Positions 1 through 9,538 are shown, numbered from the stretch's first letter. The stretch is DNA of 64,000 nucleotides from an uncultured Sulfurovum sp. (GCA_902727915.1 CACVAU010000089.1:3308-67307), one strand, 5' to 3'. Program-made: numbers and translations. Notes: generated by a model not told the origin, from the letters alone.

Positions 1-431
1 GTAAGCCTAGTTTACATCCTTTTGTTAAAGAATTTATTTTTCAATTTGAAGATGACATAGCATGGATGAAACGCTTACCACTCTATTTAGATTTGAAGGT
101 TAAACATGCTTCTGGACGTAAAGTAATTGTATCGCATTCAGCCATTACTGGAGTGTGGAACTTGAAAGATAGTTGTGAAGAGCAGGATGCCAAAAAATTT
201 GAGGATATGGTATTGTGGGGACGTATTAATCCCATTGACAGTGAGCCAATCTTTAATATTTTTGGGCATACACCACAACAGTATTCAGCTGATATTCATA
301 AACATTATGTGAACATTGATACAGGTTGTTATATGAAAAAAGAAAAAGGATTTGGACTTTTATCTGCTTATTGTGTTGAGACAGGTGAAGTGTATGCATC
401 AAGTGATTTAAGTTATGAAGAAGTAGGCTAA
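1..431 (+). CDS. Metallophosphoesterase (calcineurin-like), C-terminal part
   Basis: The reading frame is open from base 3, so this is the 3' part of a gene that begins before the window; the ATG at 66 is probably internal. Visible motifs are VSHS near the start, FGHTP in the middle and NIDTGCY followed by GFGLLSAY near the end. This pattern matches the last metal-ligand and nucleophile-binding blocks of calcineurin-like serine/threonine phosphatases and diadenosine tetraphosphatases. The N-terminal GDxHG and GNHE blocks lie outside the window. Its stop overlaps the dprA start (TAATG), so the two are probably co-transcribed. Substrate cannot be told. Confidence 0.75.
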   Translation, partial: KPSLHPFVKEFIFQFEDDIAWMKRLPLYLDLKVKHASGRKVIVSHSAITGVWNLKDSCEEQDAKKFEDMVLWGRINPIDSEPIFNIFGHTPQQYSADIHKHYVNIDTGCYMKKEKGFGLLSAYCVETGEVYASSDLSYEEVG

Positions 432-1210
432 TGATTAAAACTTATACAAATTATATTAAAGCACTAGACAATATGAAAAAGTATCCAAAAGAGTTGTATA
501 CTTTAGGCGATGTGACTTTATTAGAACGACCAAAGGTTTCAATTGTAGGAACACGTAAACCATCTATTTATACCCAAGATCAAACTAAAACTTTAGCATC
601 AGCTTTAGCCAAACGAGGCGTTTGTTTGGTTTCAGGTGCTGCTATGGGTGTTGATGCATTGGTTCATCAAGGGGCAGGGTTAAATAATACCATAGCTGTA
701 GTTGCCAATTCATTGGACATACGTTATCCTTCAATTAATCGGCATATGATTGAGGGTATTGAGAAAGAAGGTTTAGTGATAAGTCAGTTTCCTGTAAGTA
801 CAAAGGCAGCTCCTTGGTCTTTTGTTGTTCGTAATGAGCTTGTAGTGGCTTTAGGAGATATTTTAATCGTAACTGAAGCTGATGTAAATTCTGGTTCCAT
901 GCGTTCTGTTGAGTTTGCCTTAAAAATGGGTAAAGAGATTTATGTTTTAGCACAACGATTAGGTGAAAGTAATGCGACCAATCAATTACTTGAAGATGGG
1001 TTGGCACAGCCAATTTATAATATTGAGACATTTGCCAATAAATATGGAATCGTTCCCACAAGTGAAGTCGTTTCTAAAGATGATTTTTTTTATTTTTGTC
1101 AGACATCACCAACTTTTGATGATGCTGTTGCTCAATTTAATGATAGGGTTTATGAAGCAGAGTTAGAAGGACTCATTTATATTGAAAATGGTTTAGTGAG
1201 ACTGGTCTAA
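431..1210 (+). CDS. dprA: DNA-processing protein DprA (Smf family)
   Basis: DprA loads RecA onto incoming single-stranded DNA during natural transformation. The 259-residue protein has the Rossmann-like DprA fold: SIVGTRKPS near residue 37, LVSGAAMGVDALVH near residue 66, and RYPSINRHM with a later NSGSMRSVEFAL segment. The length suits the short DprA of Campylobacterota, which lack the N-terminal SAM domain; the last 60 residues could be a small winged-helix-like tail. The ATG overlaps the previous stop by one base, indicating translational coupling. Its 3' end overlaps the convergent gene ending at 1193 by 18 bases. Confidence 0.88.
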   Translation: MIKTYTNYIKALDNMKKYPKELYTLGDVTLLERPKVSIVGTRKPSIYTQDQTKTLASALAKRGVCLVSGAAMGVDALVHQGAGLNNTIAVVANSLDIRYPSINRHMIEGIEKEGLVISQFPVSTKAAPWSFVVRNELVVALGDILIVTEADVNSGSMRSVEFALKMGKEIYVLAQRLGESNATNQLLEDGLAQPIYNIETFANKYGIVPTSEVVSKDDFFYFCQTSPTFDDAVAQFNDRVYEAELEGLIYIENGLVRLV

Positions 1211-2458
1211 TAAAGTAGGCAACACTTTTATGCCTTCGTATTCTAAATAGAGGTCTTGGTTATTTTTAGAAAGATGTGTACTTGTCTTAATGAGTTTCAT
1301 TTCATTGGCTTCTAATTTTTGATCTTCAATGTTACTTGCATAACTTTTTATCCACACAGGATATTTACTGGTATTTAAAATCCAAAAGTCAGTATAGTCT
1401 ATTTCATTATCATTTTGTACTTTAACACCATGTTGGCGATTACTGGCAATGCCTTTAAGTAAAAAAATATCATGGTAGTAATCATCTATTACTTCCTCTT
1501 CTAATAAATCACCTTTACCATTTCTGGAGACATAGGCAAAAATATCTATATTATCTTTTGTTTTTTGATTGATTAAAGTATAAAGATCTTTTTTCTCTTT
1601 CATATTTTCCATACCAGTAATTGAATGATAGGCATTAATATGACCTTTTAATATAATATTTTGAAAGTTATCAAAGTAATAATATTCATCTTTAATTTTT
1701 TTATTACGTATCATTTGAGAGATTTTACCTCCAAATCTTTCACTACGTTTGGAGATGTTCTTATTGAGTATGGGTTCGATATGTTTATCATTTAAGACAC
1801 CTAGAAAGGCTAAAAAGTCATTGAGTTTATCGCCAATATAATTAAAGAAACGGCTAATAGGGTTATTTTCTCCTAAAGTTTTTTCGATAAGGTTTAAGAG
1901 ATAAGAGAGTGCAAATACTTCAAGTATGGGTGCAAACCATGAGGAGGTTAGCCAAATGGCTACTTTAGAAACAATAAGCCATAAGGCTTTAAAGAAACCA
2001 ATGACAATTACTTTTAACTCTACAAAAAGTGCTAAATGGGTTAGTAAGTCTGTAATGTACATGACCCAAACCCCAATACCTAAAGGGAGAACGATTACCA
2101 CAAAGTTTTTTATTTTTGTTTTAAAACTTATGGCTTGATAGTATTGTAATAGTTCTTTAAAAGGCTTTTTAAAATGGCTAATAATATGTTCATCAAGCCA
2201 TTGTGAGACAACATTGTCAATTAGCCATCTTTTCATGCCTAACAGTAAGGCCTGAAAGAGGGTTAAACCTTTTAAAAAGTGTAAAATTTTAAGTTTTGAT
2301 ATAAACCATAATGACAATATAGATGATTTAAAAACAAGTACAACAGCTATCATATAGCCCATAATATAGTTATATGAAATAGGGTGTACATAGGAAAGTA
2401 GAACCATTATAAGTACAGGAATTATAATGGCAATGAGTGCCTTATATCGACGTTTCAT
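1193..2458 (-). CDS. Multi-pass membrane protein of unknown function
   Basis: I do not recognise this 421-residue protein. The N-terminal half is strongly hydrophobic with about five or six probable membrane spans (roughly residues 7-25, 31-50, 115-135, 145-168, 175-195). The C-terminal 190 residues are charged and probably soluble, with many Lys, Asn and Asp residues. No catalytic motif stands out. It follows the 151-residue membrane protein (2469-2924) by 10 bases on the same strand, so both are probably one operon. It converges with dprA, with overlapping 3' ends. Confidence 0.6.
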   Translation of the reverse strand: MKRRYKALIAIIIPVLIMVLLSYVHPISYNYIMGYMIAVVLVFKSSILSLWFISKLKILHFLKGLTLFQALLLGMKRWLIDNVVSQWLDEHIISHFKKPFKELLQYYQAISFKTKIKNFVVIVLPLGIGVWVMYITDLLTHLALFVELKVIVIGFFKALWLIVSKVAIWLTSSWFAPILEVFALSYLLNLIEKTLGENNPISRFFNYIGDKLNDFLAFLGVLNDKHIEPILNKNISKRSERFGGKISQMIRNKKIKDEYYYFDNFQNIILKGHINAYHSITGMENMKEKKDLYTLINQKTKDNIDIFAYVSRNGKGDLLEEEVIDDYYHDIFLLKGIASNRQHGVKVQNDNEIDYTDFWILNTSKYPVWIKSYASNIEDQKLEANEMKLIKTSTHLSKNNQDLYLEYEGIKVLPTLLDQSH

Positions 2459-2468
2459 TAAGGTTAGT

Positions 2469-2924
2469 TTAGTCTGTCTCTACGACATCAGTTGCATAAA
2501 CACCTGTAAGACTTTTCCAAATGATAGAAGCGTTAATTCCAATCCAAATAATAATTCCTACTGAAATGGTACCTGTCCAGCCCATTTGTGTTGCATTAGA
2601 AAAGTCAAGTAATCCATATTGGTTTAATCCCCAAAGAAAGGCTAAAATAATAAATACAGTAGCAATTGCTCCAGCAATACCAATTGATTGTAAAATAGAT
2701 TTAATGGCTAAAATCCATAGTCCTATCATCAATAGTATGGCAAATGGGGTAAATCCAGCTAAAATATCTTGTTGTGAGATATAGTGAAGAAAGTGGTGTC
2801 CCAGTGGGTTCCAAGTTCCAATAGCCAATGCTAGGGAGAGTATTAGGGTAACCCACCAGCGTAAATGTTTTTCAGTTTTGCCTTTTTTAGTTTGATTGGT
2901 TTTTGTCAGTATATCGGGTAACAA
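2469..2924 (-). CDS. Small multi-pass membrane protein
   Basis: A 151-residue protein with a short basic cytoplasmic N-terminus (TKTNQTKKGKTEKH) followed by about four hydrophobic segments (around residues 25-42, 58-78, 80-102 and 115-135). No family recognised. It is the first gene of a probable two-gene minus-strand operon with the larger membrane protein downstream, only 10 bases apart. The ATG at 2924 has an AAGGAAA-type ribosome binding site a few bases upstream on the minus strand. Function unknown. Confidence 0.6.
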   Translation of the reverse strand: MLPDILTKTNQTKKGKTEKHLRWWVTLILSLALAIGTWNPLGHHFLHYISQQDILAGFTPFAILLMIGLWILAIKSILQSIGIAGAIATVFIILAFLWGLNQYGLLDFSNATQMGWTGTISVGIIIWIGINASIIWKSLTGVYATDVVETD

Positions 2925-2995
2925 AATATATTTCCTTGATTTTAATTTAAATAATTATAGCTAACGAAAGAGAAGAAAAAGATAATAAAGTGAGT

Positions 2996-3029
2996 AGAGG
3001 TTCTATTTTATTGTCTAAATAGAACCTCT
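2996..3029 (-). terminator. Hairpin downstream of the thioredoxin-like lipoprotein gene
   Basis: The arms AGAGGTTCTATTT and AAATAGAACCTCT form a 13-bp perfect stem with a short loop. It lies 11 bases beyond the stop of the minus-strand gene 3040-3762 and before the start of the next minus-strand gene. The T-run on the minus-strand side is weak, so it may act as a partial terminator or an mRNA 3' stabiliser. Confidence 0.5.
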
Positions 3030-3039
3030 GATTTAGAAG

Positions 3040-3762
3040 TTATTGCAGCAGTGTACGAATATCGTTATTTATTTCATTGTAAGTTACTTGACCTCGGTAA
3101 CTAGCTTCAGTCACACCGTCTTTTATAAGCATAATAAAAGGCAATACACCTGTCCATCCATAAGTTTTTTGAACATGATATTGTAAGTTTGTAGCAGTAT
3201 CCCCAGAAATAATAGGGTAGGTAATTTTATGCCGTCTAATTAAGGCATTGGCTTGCATAGGTGACATTTTACCTTCAACTTGTAGGGCAACTATTTCTAG
3301 TTTATTACGATATTGTTGATGTAATTTATGCATAATAGGCATCTCTTTAATACAATGAGAACAGTTTTTACCAAACATCTCTAAGATAACAATTTTATTT
3401 TTAAATTCAGGAAAAAGATAGCCATTTGAACGTTCCACAATGGTTATATTTTGTCCTTGAATACTTTTTAGTTTGTGGACCTCTCCACCTGTTTGTGTAA
3501 CCATTTTTTTAGGTTTTAATTCTTGGGTTTTTATGAGTCCTTTGTTACAAGAATTATTTGCATTTAAGTCATCAGAACACTCTGGTGCTATTGTTGTTAA
3601 AGATGGATTTGGTACAGTAGAAGTAGGCATTACTTGACTTACTTTTGTATTTTGTGCTGGTGTTAGCTCTTCGCCTCCAAATATCCCAAAACAACCTGTA
3701 TTTAGCAATAAAGTAGTTGTTAGAATGGATACTTGTGCTAATCCTATTGTTGTGATTTTCAT
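3040..3762 (-). CDS. TlpA-like thioredoxin-fold lipoprotein
   Basis: A 240-residue exported protein. The N-terminus is a lipoprotein signal ending in LNTGC (lipobox), so it should be anchored in the periplasm. After a low-complexity linker of about 80 residues, a TlpA/AhpC-like thioredoxin fold starts, with GKNCSHCIKEMP as the CXXC redox motif and a later cis-Pro-type GVLPFIM segment. Family members reduce or isomerise disulfides, for example in cytochrome c maturation. It has a second, similar thioredoxin gene immediately upstream (3791-4318), 28 bases away, suggesting a joint operon. The physiological partner is unknown. Confidence 0.78.
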   Translation of the reverse strand: MKITTIGLAQVSILTTTLLLNTGCFGIFGGEELTPAQNTKVSQVMPTSTVPNPSLTTIAPECSDDLNANNSCNKGLIKTQELKPKKMVTQTGGEVHKLKSIQGQNITIVERSNGYLFPEFKNKIVILEMFGKNCSHCIKEMPIMHKLHQQYRNKLEIVALQVEGKMSPMQANALIRRHKITYPIISGDTATNLQYHVQKTYGWTGVLPFIMLIKDGVTEASYRGQVTYNEINNDIRTLLQ

Positions 3763-3790
3763 TATGTTTTCCCTTTTTTATTTTGATGAT

Positions 3791-4318
3791 TTACTTGTTT
3801 AATTGTTCAACCAACTCTTCAAGCTTTTTTTTATTCATGTATCCTGCTTTAACTTTAATGACTTCACCATTTTTATTAATGGCAAGGAGTAGAGGTAAAG
3901 GTGTGCCTCGTGTATAACCAGCTTCTGTTGATATGTATTCAATAAAGTCACCATGGTTAATACCTGGGATAACATTGTAGTTCATTTCATAATCTTCAAC
4001 AAAATCTTCGAGTAAATCAGCAGGATATCCTTGTGATTCAAGCGCCACAATCTCTAGTGTATCTTTATGTTTTTTAGTGAGTTCAATAAATTCTGGAATT
4101 TCTTTAATACAAGGAGGGCATCTATATCCAAAGAGAGAAAGTAAAACAGCTTTACCTTTAAATTCTTTAAACTCTAAATCAGTTCTTGATTCAGAAATTT
4201 TTAATGGATTAACCGTAATGGTTCTATTGTCAAAAGTTGTCAGTGTAAAAGAGGGAATACCTTCAGCCTGTAAAAAAGTGCTAAAGGAAAATATAAGGGT
4301 TAGTAATAATTTTTTCAT
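3791..4318 (-). CDS. TlpA-family thioredoxin-like exported protein
   Basis: A 175-residue periplasmic thioredoxin-fold protein. A short signal peptide (MKKLLLTLIFSFSTFLQAEG) precedes a domain with the CXXC motif in GYRCPPCIKEIP and a cis-Pro block in TRGTPLPLLLAI. The sequence between resembles the downstream lipoprotein (both have CIKE(I/M)P and a following LEIVALE/Q strand), so the pair probably arose by duplication. Start at 4318 is supported by AAAGGATTTAA just upstream. A role in thiol-disulfide exchange is inferred from the family. Confidence 0.78.
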   Translation of the reverse strand: MKKLLLTLIFSFSTFLQAEGIPSFTLTTFDNRTITVNPLKISESRTDLEFKEFKGKAVLLSLFGYRCPPCIKEIPEFIELTKKHKDTLEIVALESQGYPADLLEDFVEDYEMNYNVIPGINHGDFIEYISTEAGYTRGTPLPLLLAINKNGEVIKVKAGYMNKKKLEELVEQLNK

Positions 4319-4430
4319 TTAAATCCTTTGAAATATTGAATATATTTAATAAACTATTATAACCAAGAAAACATGTATTTATTGTGTAAACTTAGTGGAA
4401 TTTTTAGAAACCAAGGATTTAAAAATTTTC

Positions 4431-5951
4431 TTATCCTCTATCTCTATTACCTCCACCATTACGGCTCCCACGGTTACCTCCAGCATTTCTGGAATCACGA
4501 TTACCACCACCAGCACGTCTTTCTCCTCCAGCTCTACGCTCTCCACCTCGACCACCACTACGATTACGGCTTCTGTTTCTTCCACGTCCACGTCCACCAC
4601 CATTTCTGTCTCCACCTTTGAAGTTTTTAGCTCTTTCAATTAGTGCTTTAACTTCTTCGCTACCAAGACCAATAATGTCTTTACCTTTAACATCTACCTC
4701 TTGTTGAACAATGGTTGCGAGAAGCTGTGCGATGGTGACAATGTCAATGTCATGTTGAAGTGTTTTAACCATGTCTTTCCCAGAAGCTGTTACTTTGGTA
4801 TCGGCAATTTTTGCTAGTAAGTCAGAGTCTTTACGTGTTTGAACTTCTTGACGGGTAGGAATGACTTCACTGACCATTTGTGTCCCAACATCTTTTTCAA
4901 TTCTTTTGATGGTTCTAAGTTCATTTGGAGAAACCAAAGTAATTGCTTCACCTTTGTTACCTGCACGACCTGTACGACCAATTCTATGTACATAAGATTC
5001 AGAATCAAAAGGAATATGATAGTTAAATACATGCGATACATCATTAACATCGAGACCACGTGCTGCAACATCCGTAGCGATAAAGATTTCAACTAAACCT
5101 TGTTTGAATGAACGGATGGTATGTTCACGTTGCTTTTGCTCCATGTCACCATGAAGTGCTGCAACTTTAAATCCTTGTGCTGTCATGTAAGAAGAAAGTC
5201 TATCTACCTCTTTTTTCATTCTACAGAAGATAATACATTTTTTAGGGTTTTTGTAATCAATAAGTCTTAAAAGTGCATCATCTCTTTCGTAGTCTGCTAC
5301 AACGAAGAACATTTGCGTAATATCTGTGTTTGTTCTTTCACTCTTTGTAATGGTTACTGATTTTGGATTATCAAGAATTTGTTCTGCAAGAATCTTGATT
5401 TGTTTCGGCATAGTAGCTGAAAACATAAGTGTTTGACGCTCAGTTGGGAGGAAAGTAAAAATATTTTTAATTTCGTCTAAGAAACCCATGTCAAGCATTT
5501 CATCTGCTTCATCTAAAACTACAAAACTTGGGTTAATGCTTACTCTTTTTGACTGAAGTAAATCTTGAAGTCTTCCTGGTGTTGCTACAATAATATTCGC
5601 CTGATTAATTCTTTCAATTTGTTTGTTGTAAGGTGTACCACCATAAACAGTTGCTGTTTTAAGACCACCTGTTTTACCAAAACGAAAAAGCTCATCTGAA
5701 ACTTGCATAGCAAGTTCACGAGTAGGAACAATTACTAATGCTTCAACCCCTTTATTTCCTACCATTTGTTGAATCACTGGTAAACCAAATGCAGCTGTTT
5801 TACCTGTACCTGTTTGTGCTTGACCAATAAGATCATGACCTTCTAAAATAAGAGGAATTGCATCAGCTTGTACAGGGCTTGGTTCTTTAAATCCAGCATC
5901 ATTAATGGCTTGGTTTAGGGTATCTTTGAAGTTAAATTCTTGAAATGTCAT
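4431..5951 (-). CDS. DEAD-box ATP-dependent RNA helicase with RGG-type tail
   Basis: A 506-residue RNA helicase of the DeaD/CshA/RhlE group, acting in RNA unwinding, ribosome assembly or mRNA decay. All core motifs are present: Q-motif (FKEPSPVQ), motif I AQTGTGKT, Ia PTRELA, II DEAD, III SAT, V ATDVAARGLD and VI HRIGRTGRAG. The last 60 residues are a low-complexity Gly/Arg/Asn tail (RGRGRNRSRNRSGG), which in relatives binds RNA without sequence specificity. A truncated copy of the N-terminal half lies just upstream (6290-6913), and part of the upstream intergenic DNA is repeated too. The repetitive tail produces spurious long reading frames on the other strand. Confidence 0.92.
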   Translation of the reverse strand: MTFQEFNFKDTLNQAINDAGFKEPSPVQADAIPLILEGHDLIGQAQTGTGKTAAFGLPVIQQMVGNKGVEALVIVPTRELAMQVSDELFRFGKTGGLKTATVYGGTPYNKQIERINQANIIVATPGRLQDLLQSKRVSINPSFVVLDEADEMLDMGFLDEIKNIFTFLPTERQTLMFSATMPKQIKILAEQILDNPKSVTITKSERTNTDITQMFFVVADYERDDALLRLIDYKNPKKCIIFCRMKKEVDRLSSYMTAQGFKVAALHGDMEQKQREHTIRSFKQGLVEIFIATDVAARGLDVNDVSHVFNYHIPFDSESYVHRIGRTGRAGNKGEAITLVSPNELRTIKRIEKDVGTQMVSEVIPTRQEVQTRKDSDLLAKIADTKVTASGKDMVKTLQHDIDIVTIAQLLATIVQQEVDVKGKDIIGLGSEEVKALIERAKNFKGGDRNGGGRGRGRNRSRNRSGGRGGERRAGGERRAGGGNRDSRNAGGNRGSRNGGGNRDRG

Positions 5952-6289
5952 ATAGGTTCTTCTTTATGGTTAATTTTGTAGGGTGCTATGTAGGTGCTAA
6001 TTCAAAACAGAAACAGTCATATTGTAGTATTGCTTTAGTTATAAATGGCGATCGTTGACCCCAATTTTTGCAGCTAATACCAAATGTTCACATCGATCAG
6101 TATGATGTTTTGTATGCTTATGTAGTTAGGAAAATATCCTAAAAATAAGAGATGTTTGATATACTCTTGCAGAAATTTTGCGAATTATAGCGAAATTAAA
6201 TAAAAATAGATAGTATTAATTATGCTTATTTATATTTAATATAGGAGTACCTTATAAAAGACTTTTATCTTTTATAAAGCTTTTGAAGA
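5952..6289. other. Intergenic segment duplicated at 7100-7207
   Basis: This 338-bp gap holds no gene. Bases about 6139-6255 resemble 7100-7207: both contain AAATAAGAGATGTTTGATAT, followed by an AT-rich stretch and ATAGGA. In the second copy that sequence precedes nagZ and looks like its promoter and leader; here it leads into no gene. It is explained by the tandem duplication that also made the truncated helicase copy. Confidence 0.65.
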
Positions 6290-6913
6290 TTAGATATTTT
6301 CTCTTTCACTACAATCAATAGAAATAGGATTGTTAAGAATGTCTTTTGCCAGATTTTGAACTTCTTTTGGCATGGTCGCTGAAAAGATGAGTGTTTGACG
6401 CTCTGAGGGAAGGAATTTAAATACATTTTTAACTTGTTCTTCTAAACCCATGTCGAGTATTTTATCTGTATCATCTAAAATAACAAATACAGGGTTAATA
6501 CTTATTTCTTTAGATTGAAGTAAGTCTTGAAGTCTTCCTGGTGTTGCTACCATAATGTTAGCCTGATTAATTCTTTCTACTTGTTCCTCATAAGGTGTAC
6601 CACCATAAACAGTGGTAATTGTAAGACCAGAAGCTTCAGCAAAATGAAAAAGTTCATCTGAAACTTGCAAAGCAAGTGCAATGCTAGGAGCTAAAATTAA
6701 CGTTTCAATACCTTTTCCTCCTACCATTTGTTGAATCACTGGTAACCCAAATGCAGCTGTTTTCCCTGTACCTATATGTACCTGAGCAATTAAATCATTA
6801 CCTGTTAATATATGAGGAATTACATCGGCTTGAACGGGGCTTGGTTCTTTAAATCCAATATCATCTATGGCTTGGTTTAGGGTATCTTTAAAGTTAAATT
6901 CTTTAAATGTCAT
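6290..6913 (-). pseudogene. Truncated, degenerate DEAD-box helicase paralog
   Basis: A 207-residue reading frame that aligns with residues 1 to about 207 of the neighbouring helicase (4431-5951) and then stops, so the second RecA-like domain and the RGG tail are missing. Key motifs have decayed: AQTGTGKT is changed to VHIGTGKT, PTRELA to PSIALA, and the DEAD box to DDTD; SAT is kept. With no motif VI and an altered Walker B it cannot be a normal helicase. The frame is still open, so an expressed protein with another role (for instance RNA or partner binding) cannot be excluded. It arose by tandem duplication of about 960 bp. Confidence 0.75.
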
Positions 6914-7207
6914 ATGTGTCCTTTTTTATGGTAGATTTTTAGGAGAAAATAGGTGCTTGTTTAACATAGTAATGAACATGATTTTAAGTTCATAAATCAG
7001 TCTATATTTAATCCCGTTTTATAGCTGTTATCAATTATTATATAATAATTGTGAATCTCTTAAATGCTTATGGTACTTAGTGCTTTTAATGTTAATCACT
7101 GCCCTAAAAATAAGAGATGTTTGATATACTGATGCTTTAGCGATTATATCAAAAATAAATAAAGATAGATAGTGTTTATTACACTTATTTATAAATAGGA
7201 ATAACAT

Positions 7208-8377
7208 ATGAAAATGAAACATTTTGGTCTTTTAACATTCTTTCTTTTAGTGGGCTGTTCTTTAAATGCTGTGAATGATAAAGAGGTAGAAAACCAAGTA
7301 ATAGGACAAGAACAAATTGAAGCAGTTTCTGTTAAACCCCATAGAACACTAGATGAAAAAATAGGTTCGATGTTAATGGTAGGTTTTATGGGAACTTCTG
7401 CACCTAAACATTCTCAAATTTGTAAAGATATTAGAAAGTATGATTTAGCAGGTGTTATTCTTTTTGATATGAACCCTGTTAATCATAAACAAGCAAAAAA
7501 TATTTCAGGTAAATGGCAACTTACAAAGTTAACACGAGAGTTACAGGCTTGTTCTAAAGATGGAAAGCTACTTATTTCTGTTGACCAAGAGGGTGGTAAA
7601 GTCCAACGCCTTAAAAGTAAATATGGGTTTTATGGCAAGTTTCCAAAAGCGTCAGATGTCATTCAGTTAAGTGATGCACGTGTGCAACAACATTATAATG
7701 AGATGGGTGCAGAGTTAAGTTCTGTGGGTATCAACTACAATTTAGCACCAGATGTTGATTTGGCAATTAATAAAAAAAATTATGTCATTTATAAATTAGG
7801 ACGCTCTTATGGAGCCAATCCAAAGCAAGTGGTCAAGTATGCTTCTATTTTTATGGATGCCATGCATAATAATGGTGTCTTGACTTCTTTAAAACATTTT
7901 CCGGGACATGGCTCTTCTTTGGGAGATACCCATAAAGGTTTTGTGGATGTCACCAACTTATGGAAAGAGGTTGAGTTAGAACCTTATCGACTTTTAGCAC
8001 AAACACATAATATTGACACTGTAATGGTAGCCCATGTTTTTAATAAAAAATTAGATTCAAAATACCCAGCAACACTCTCTAAAAAAATAGTGAATGGAAA
8101 ATTGCGTCATGAATTTGGTTTTGATGGGGTAGTGATTACTGATGATTTACAAATGGGTGCCATTAATAAGAAGTATGGTTTAAGAAATACGCTAAAACTA
8201 GCCATTAATGCAGGAAATGACATTCTACTTTTTGGTAATCAACTGTCTGTAAAGAGTATGGTTAAAACGAGTACCTTGGTTAATAATATTAAAAACTTAA
8301 TTAACAGTGGTGAGGTGAGTTTAAATGATATAGAAGCTTCTAATAAACGTTTAGATAGTTTAAAAAATAAACTTTAA
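7208..8377 (+). CDS. nagZ: Beta-N-acetylhexosaminidase NagZ-like lipoprotein (GH3)
   Basis: A glycoside hydrolase family 3 protein of 389 residues that would remove N-acetylglucosamine from muropeptides. Signature blocks are KHFPGHGSSLGDTH (the family's active-site loop with the catalytic His), SVDQEGGKVQRLK, and DGVVITDDLQMGAI with the nucleophile Asp. The N-terminus is a lipoprotein signal with the lipobox LLVGC, so this version is membrane anchored and exported rather than cytosolic as in Escherichia coli. The start is an ATG preceded by ATAGGAATAAC. The promoter region is duplicated upstream of the helicase. Confidence 0.88.
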   Translation: MKMKHFGLLTFFLLVGCSLNAVNDKEVENQVIGQEQIEAVSVKPHRTLDEKIGSMLMVGFMGTSAPKHSQICKDIRKYDLAGVILFDMNPVNHKQAKNISGKWQLTKLTRELQACSKDGKLLISVDQEGGKVQRLKSKYGFYGKFPKASDVIQLSDARVQQHYNEMGAELSSVGINYNLAPDVDLAINKKNYVIYKLGRSYGANPKQVVKYASIFMDAMHNNGVLTSLKHFPGHGSSLGDTHKGFVDVTNLWKEVELEPYRLLAQTHNIDTVMVAHVFNKKLDSKYPATLSKKIVNGKLRHEFGFDGVVITDDLQMGAINKKYGLRNTLKLAINAGNDILLFGNQLSVKSMVKTSTLVNNIKNLINSGEVSLNDIEASNKRLDSLKNKL

Positions 8378-8412
8378 TTTTTTAAGTAATTTTACTCTGA
8401 TATTATTATATT

Positions 8413-8438
8413 TTTAGCACTAAAAATAGTGTGCTAAA
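8413..8438. terminator. Bidirectional terminator between nagZ and truD
   Basis: The arms TTTAGCAC and GTGCTAAA flank an A/T-rich loop, and T-runs lie on both sides. It sits between the converging ends of nagZ (8377) and truD (8441), so it can serve both. Confidence 0.6.
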
Positions 8439-8440
8439 TT

Positions 8441-9538
8441 TTATTTTCGAGTAACTTTTGGTTTCAAAGAAAATTTTCCAATTTCTTCTAAAAATGTAGT
8501 AGCATAAGCCCCTTTTGGAAGATAAAACTCAATGGTTAATGTTTGCTTTTCTTCATTATAATTCAACTTCAAATTTTCAGGAAAAATCCAAGCATAACGT
8601 CTGTCACCTTTGAGTGCATAAAGTTCATTGTCATCATATGGTAGCTCTAGGTGCTTAGCATCTGCCATAGATCGATGTACTTTTGAGCCTACTAGTAGAC
8701 CTGTTGGGCTTGATTTATGTGCTTGAAATTCATGTAAGGCTTTGTCAAAATTTTGTAAAAAATAAGATTTCCCAAAGGGGTAAGTTTGCATGTCATCACC
8801 AATGAAGAGTTTAAAAAATTGTTTTTGTTTGGCTAAAATCTTGACCAAATCAAGAGGATATTCTAAAATTTTGGCTGCATCTTCAGGTTTGTTTTTGGAG
8901 ATGATGTTAGAGAGTTTTATACGCTCACTTAACCAAGTGTTATAAAGATAGGATTGATAAGCAGAGACCAAAAGTTTCTCTTTAGCCCCTTTGAGTTTTT
9001 TACCTGAATGGGCTATTTCTTTACCTTGTAAATAGGATTTACTGTCTTCTCCAAAACGTTGGTATCCATAGTAGTTTGGAATGCCATTTTCTATCATGTT
9101 TTTAGCAACTTTTTCGATAGCTTTTTTAGTGTCTTCTGTCACTTTATGAAGAACAATAGAGAAATTATTACCTTTGAGTTGACCCACTTTAATAGGAAAT
9201 TTAGAGTAGAACTTTTCTAAAATTTCTATTTTTTCTGTTGTTAAGTTTTTGAGTACATCTCTTTCATACTGTTTAGGGATAGAAATGTATTGAATGGTTG
9301 TTGCATTTTTGTCTTTGAGTCCAGCATAACCTATGTCTCGTTGTTCAAGCTTACTGGCTTTGGCAATGACGGTGATGAGTTTAAAGGTACTCATATCTGA
9401 TTTTTTAATTTTTAAAATCAGATTAGCCCCTTTGTCTGCAAATTTAAAAAGAGGAATTTCTTCGACAAAAAATCGTTCAATAGTTTGAGCAAAGTTAAAT
9501 TTTATGGGGTCATGATTATAGGCATAGGTTTTATTCAT
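8441..9538 (-). CDS. truD: tRNA pseudouridine(13) synthase TruD
   Basis: TruD makes pseudouridine at position 13 of tRNA-Glu. The 365-residue protein shows the family motif GYAGLKDKNATTIQ with the catalytic Asp in GLKD, preceded by an N-terminal FFVEEIPLF block and followed by the NNFSIVL and YYGYQRFG segments typical of TruD. Length is normal. It is transcribed convergently with nagZ. No clear Shine-Dalgarno sequence is seen before the ATG. Confidence 0.92.
   Translation of the reverse strand: MNKTYAYNHDPIKFNFAQTIERFFVEEIPLFKFADKGANLILKIKKSDMSTFKLITVIAKASKLEQRDIGYAGLKDKNATTIQYISIPKQYERDVLKNLTTEKIEILEKFYSKFPIKVGQLKGNNFSIVLHKVTEDTKKAIEKVAKNMIENGIPNYYGYQRFGEDSKSYLQGKEIAHSGKKLKGAKEKLLVSAYQSYLYNTWLSERIKLSNIISKNKPEDAAKILEYPLDLVKILAKQKQFFKLFIGDDMQTYPFGKSYFLQNFDKALHEFQAHKSSPTGLLVGSKVHRSMADAKHLELPYDDNELYALKGDRRYAWIFPENLKLNYNEEKQTLTIEFYLPKGAYATTFLEEIGKFSLKPKVTRK

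Noticed and set aside
735..1061. A 108-residue minus-strand frame inside dprA.
   Set aside because: Antisense shadow; dprA has clear family motifs in the other strand.
4373..4643. Three long overlapping frames with His/Tyr-rich, Ser/Thr-rich and Val/Glu-rich translations.
   Set aside because: They are other frames of the low-complexity Gly/Arg tail of the DEAD-box helicase and have no ribosome sites.
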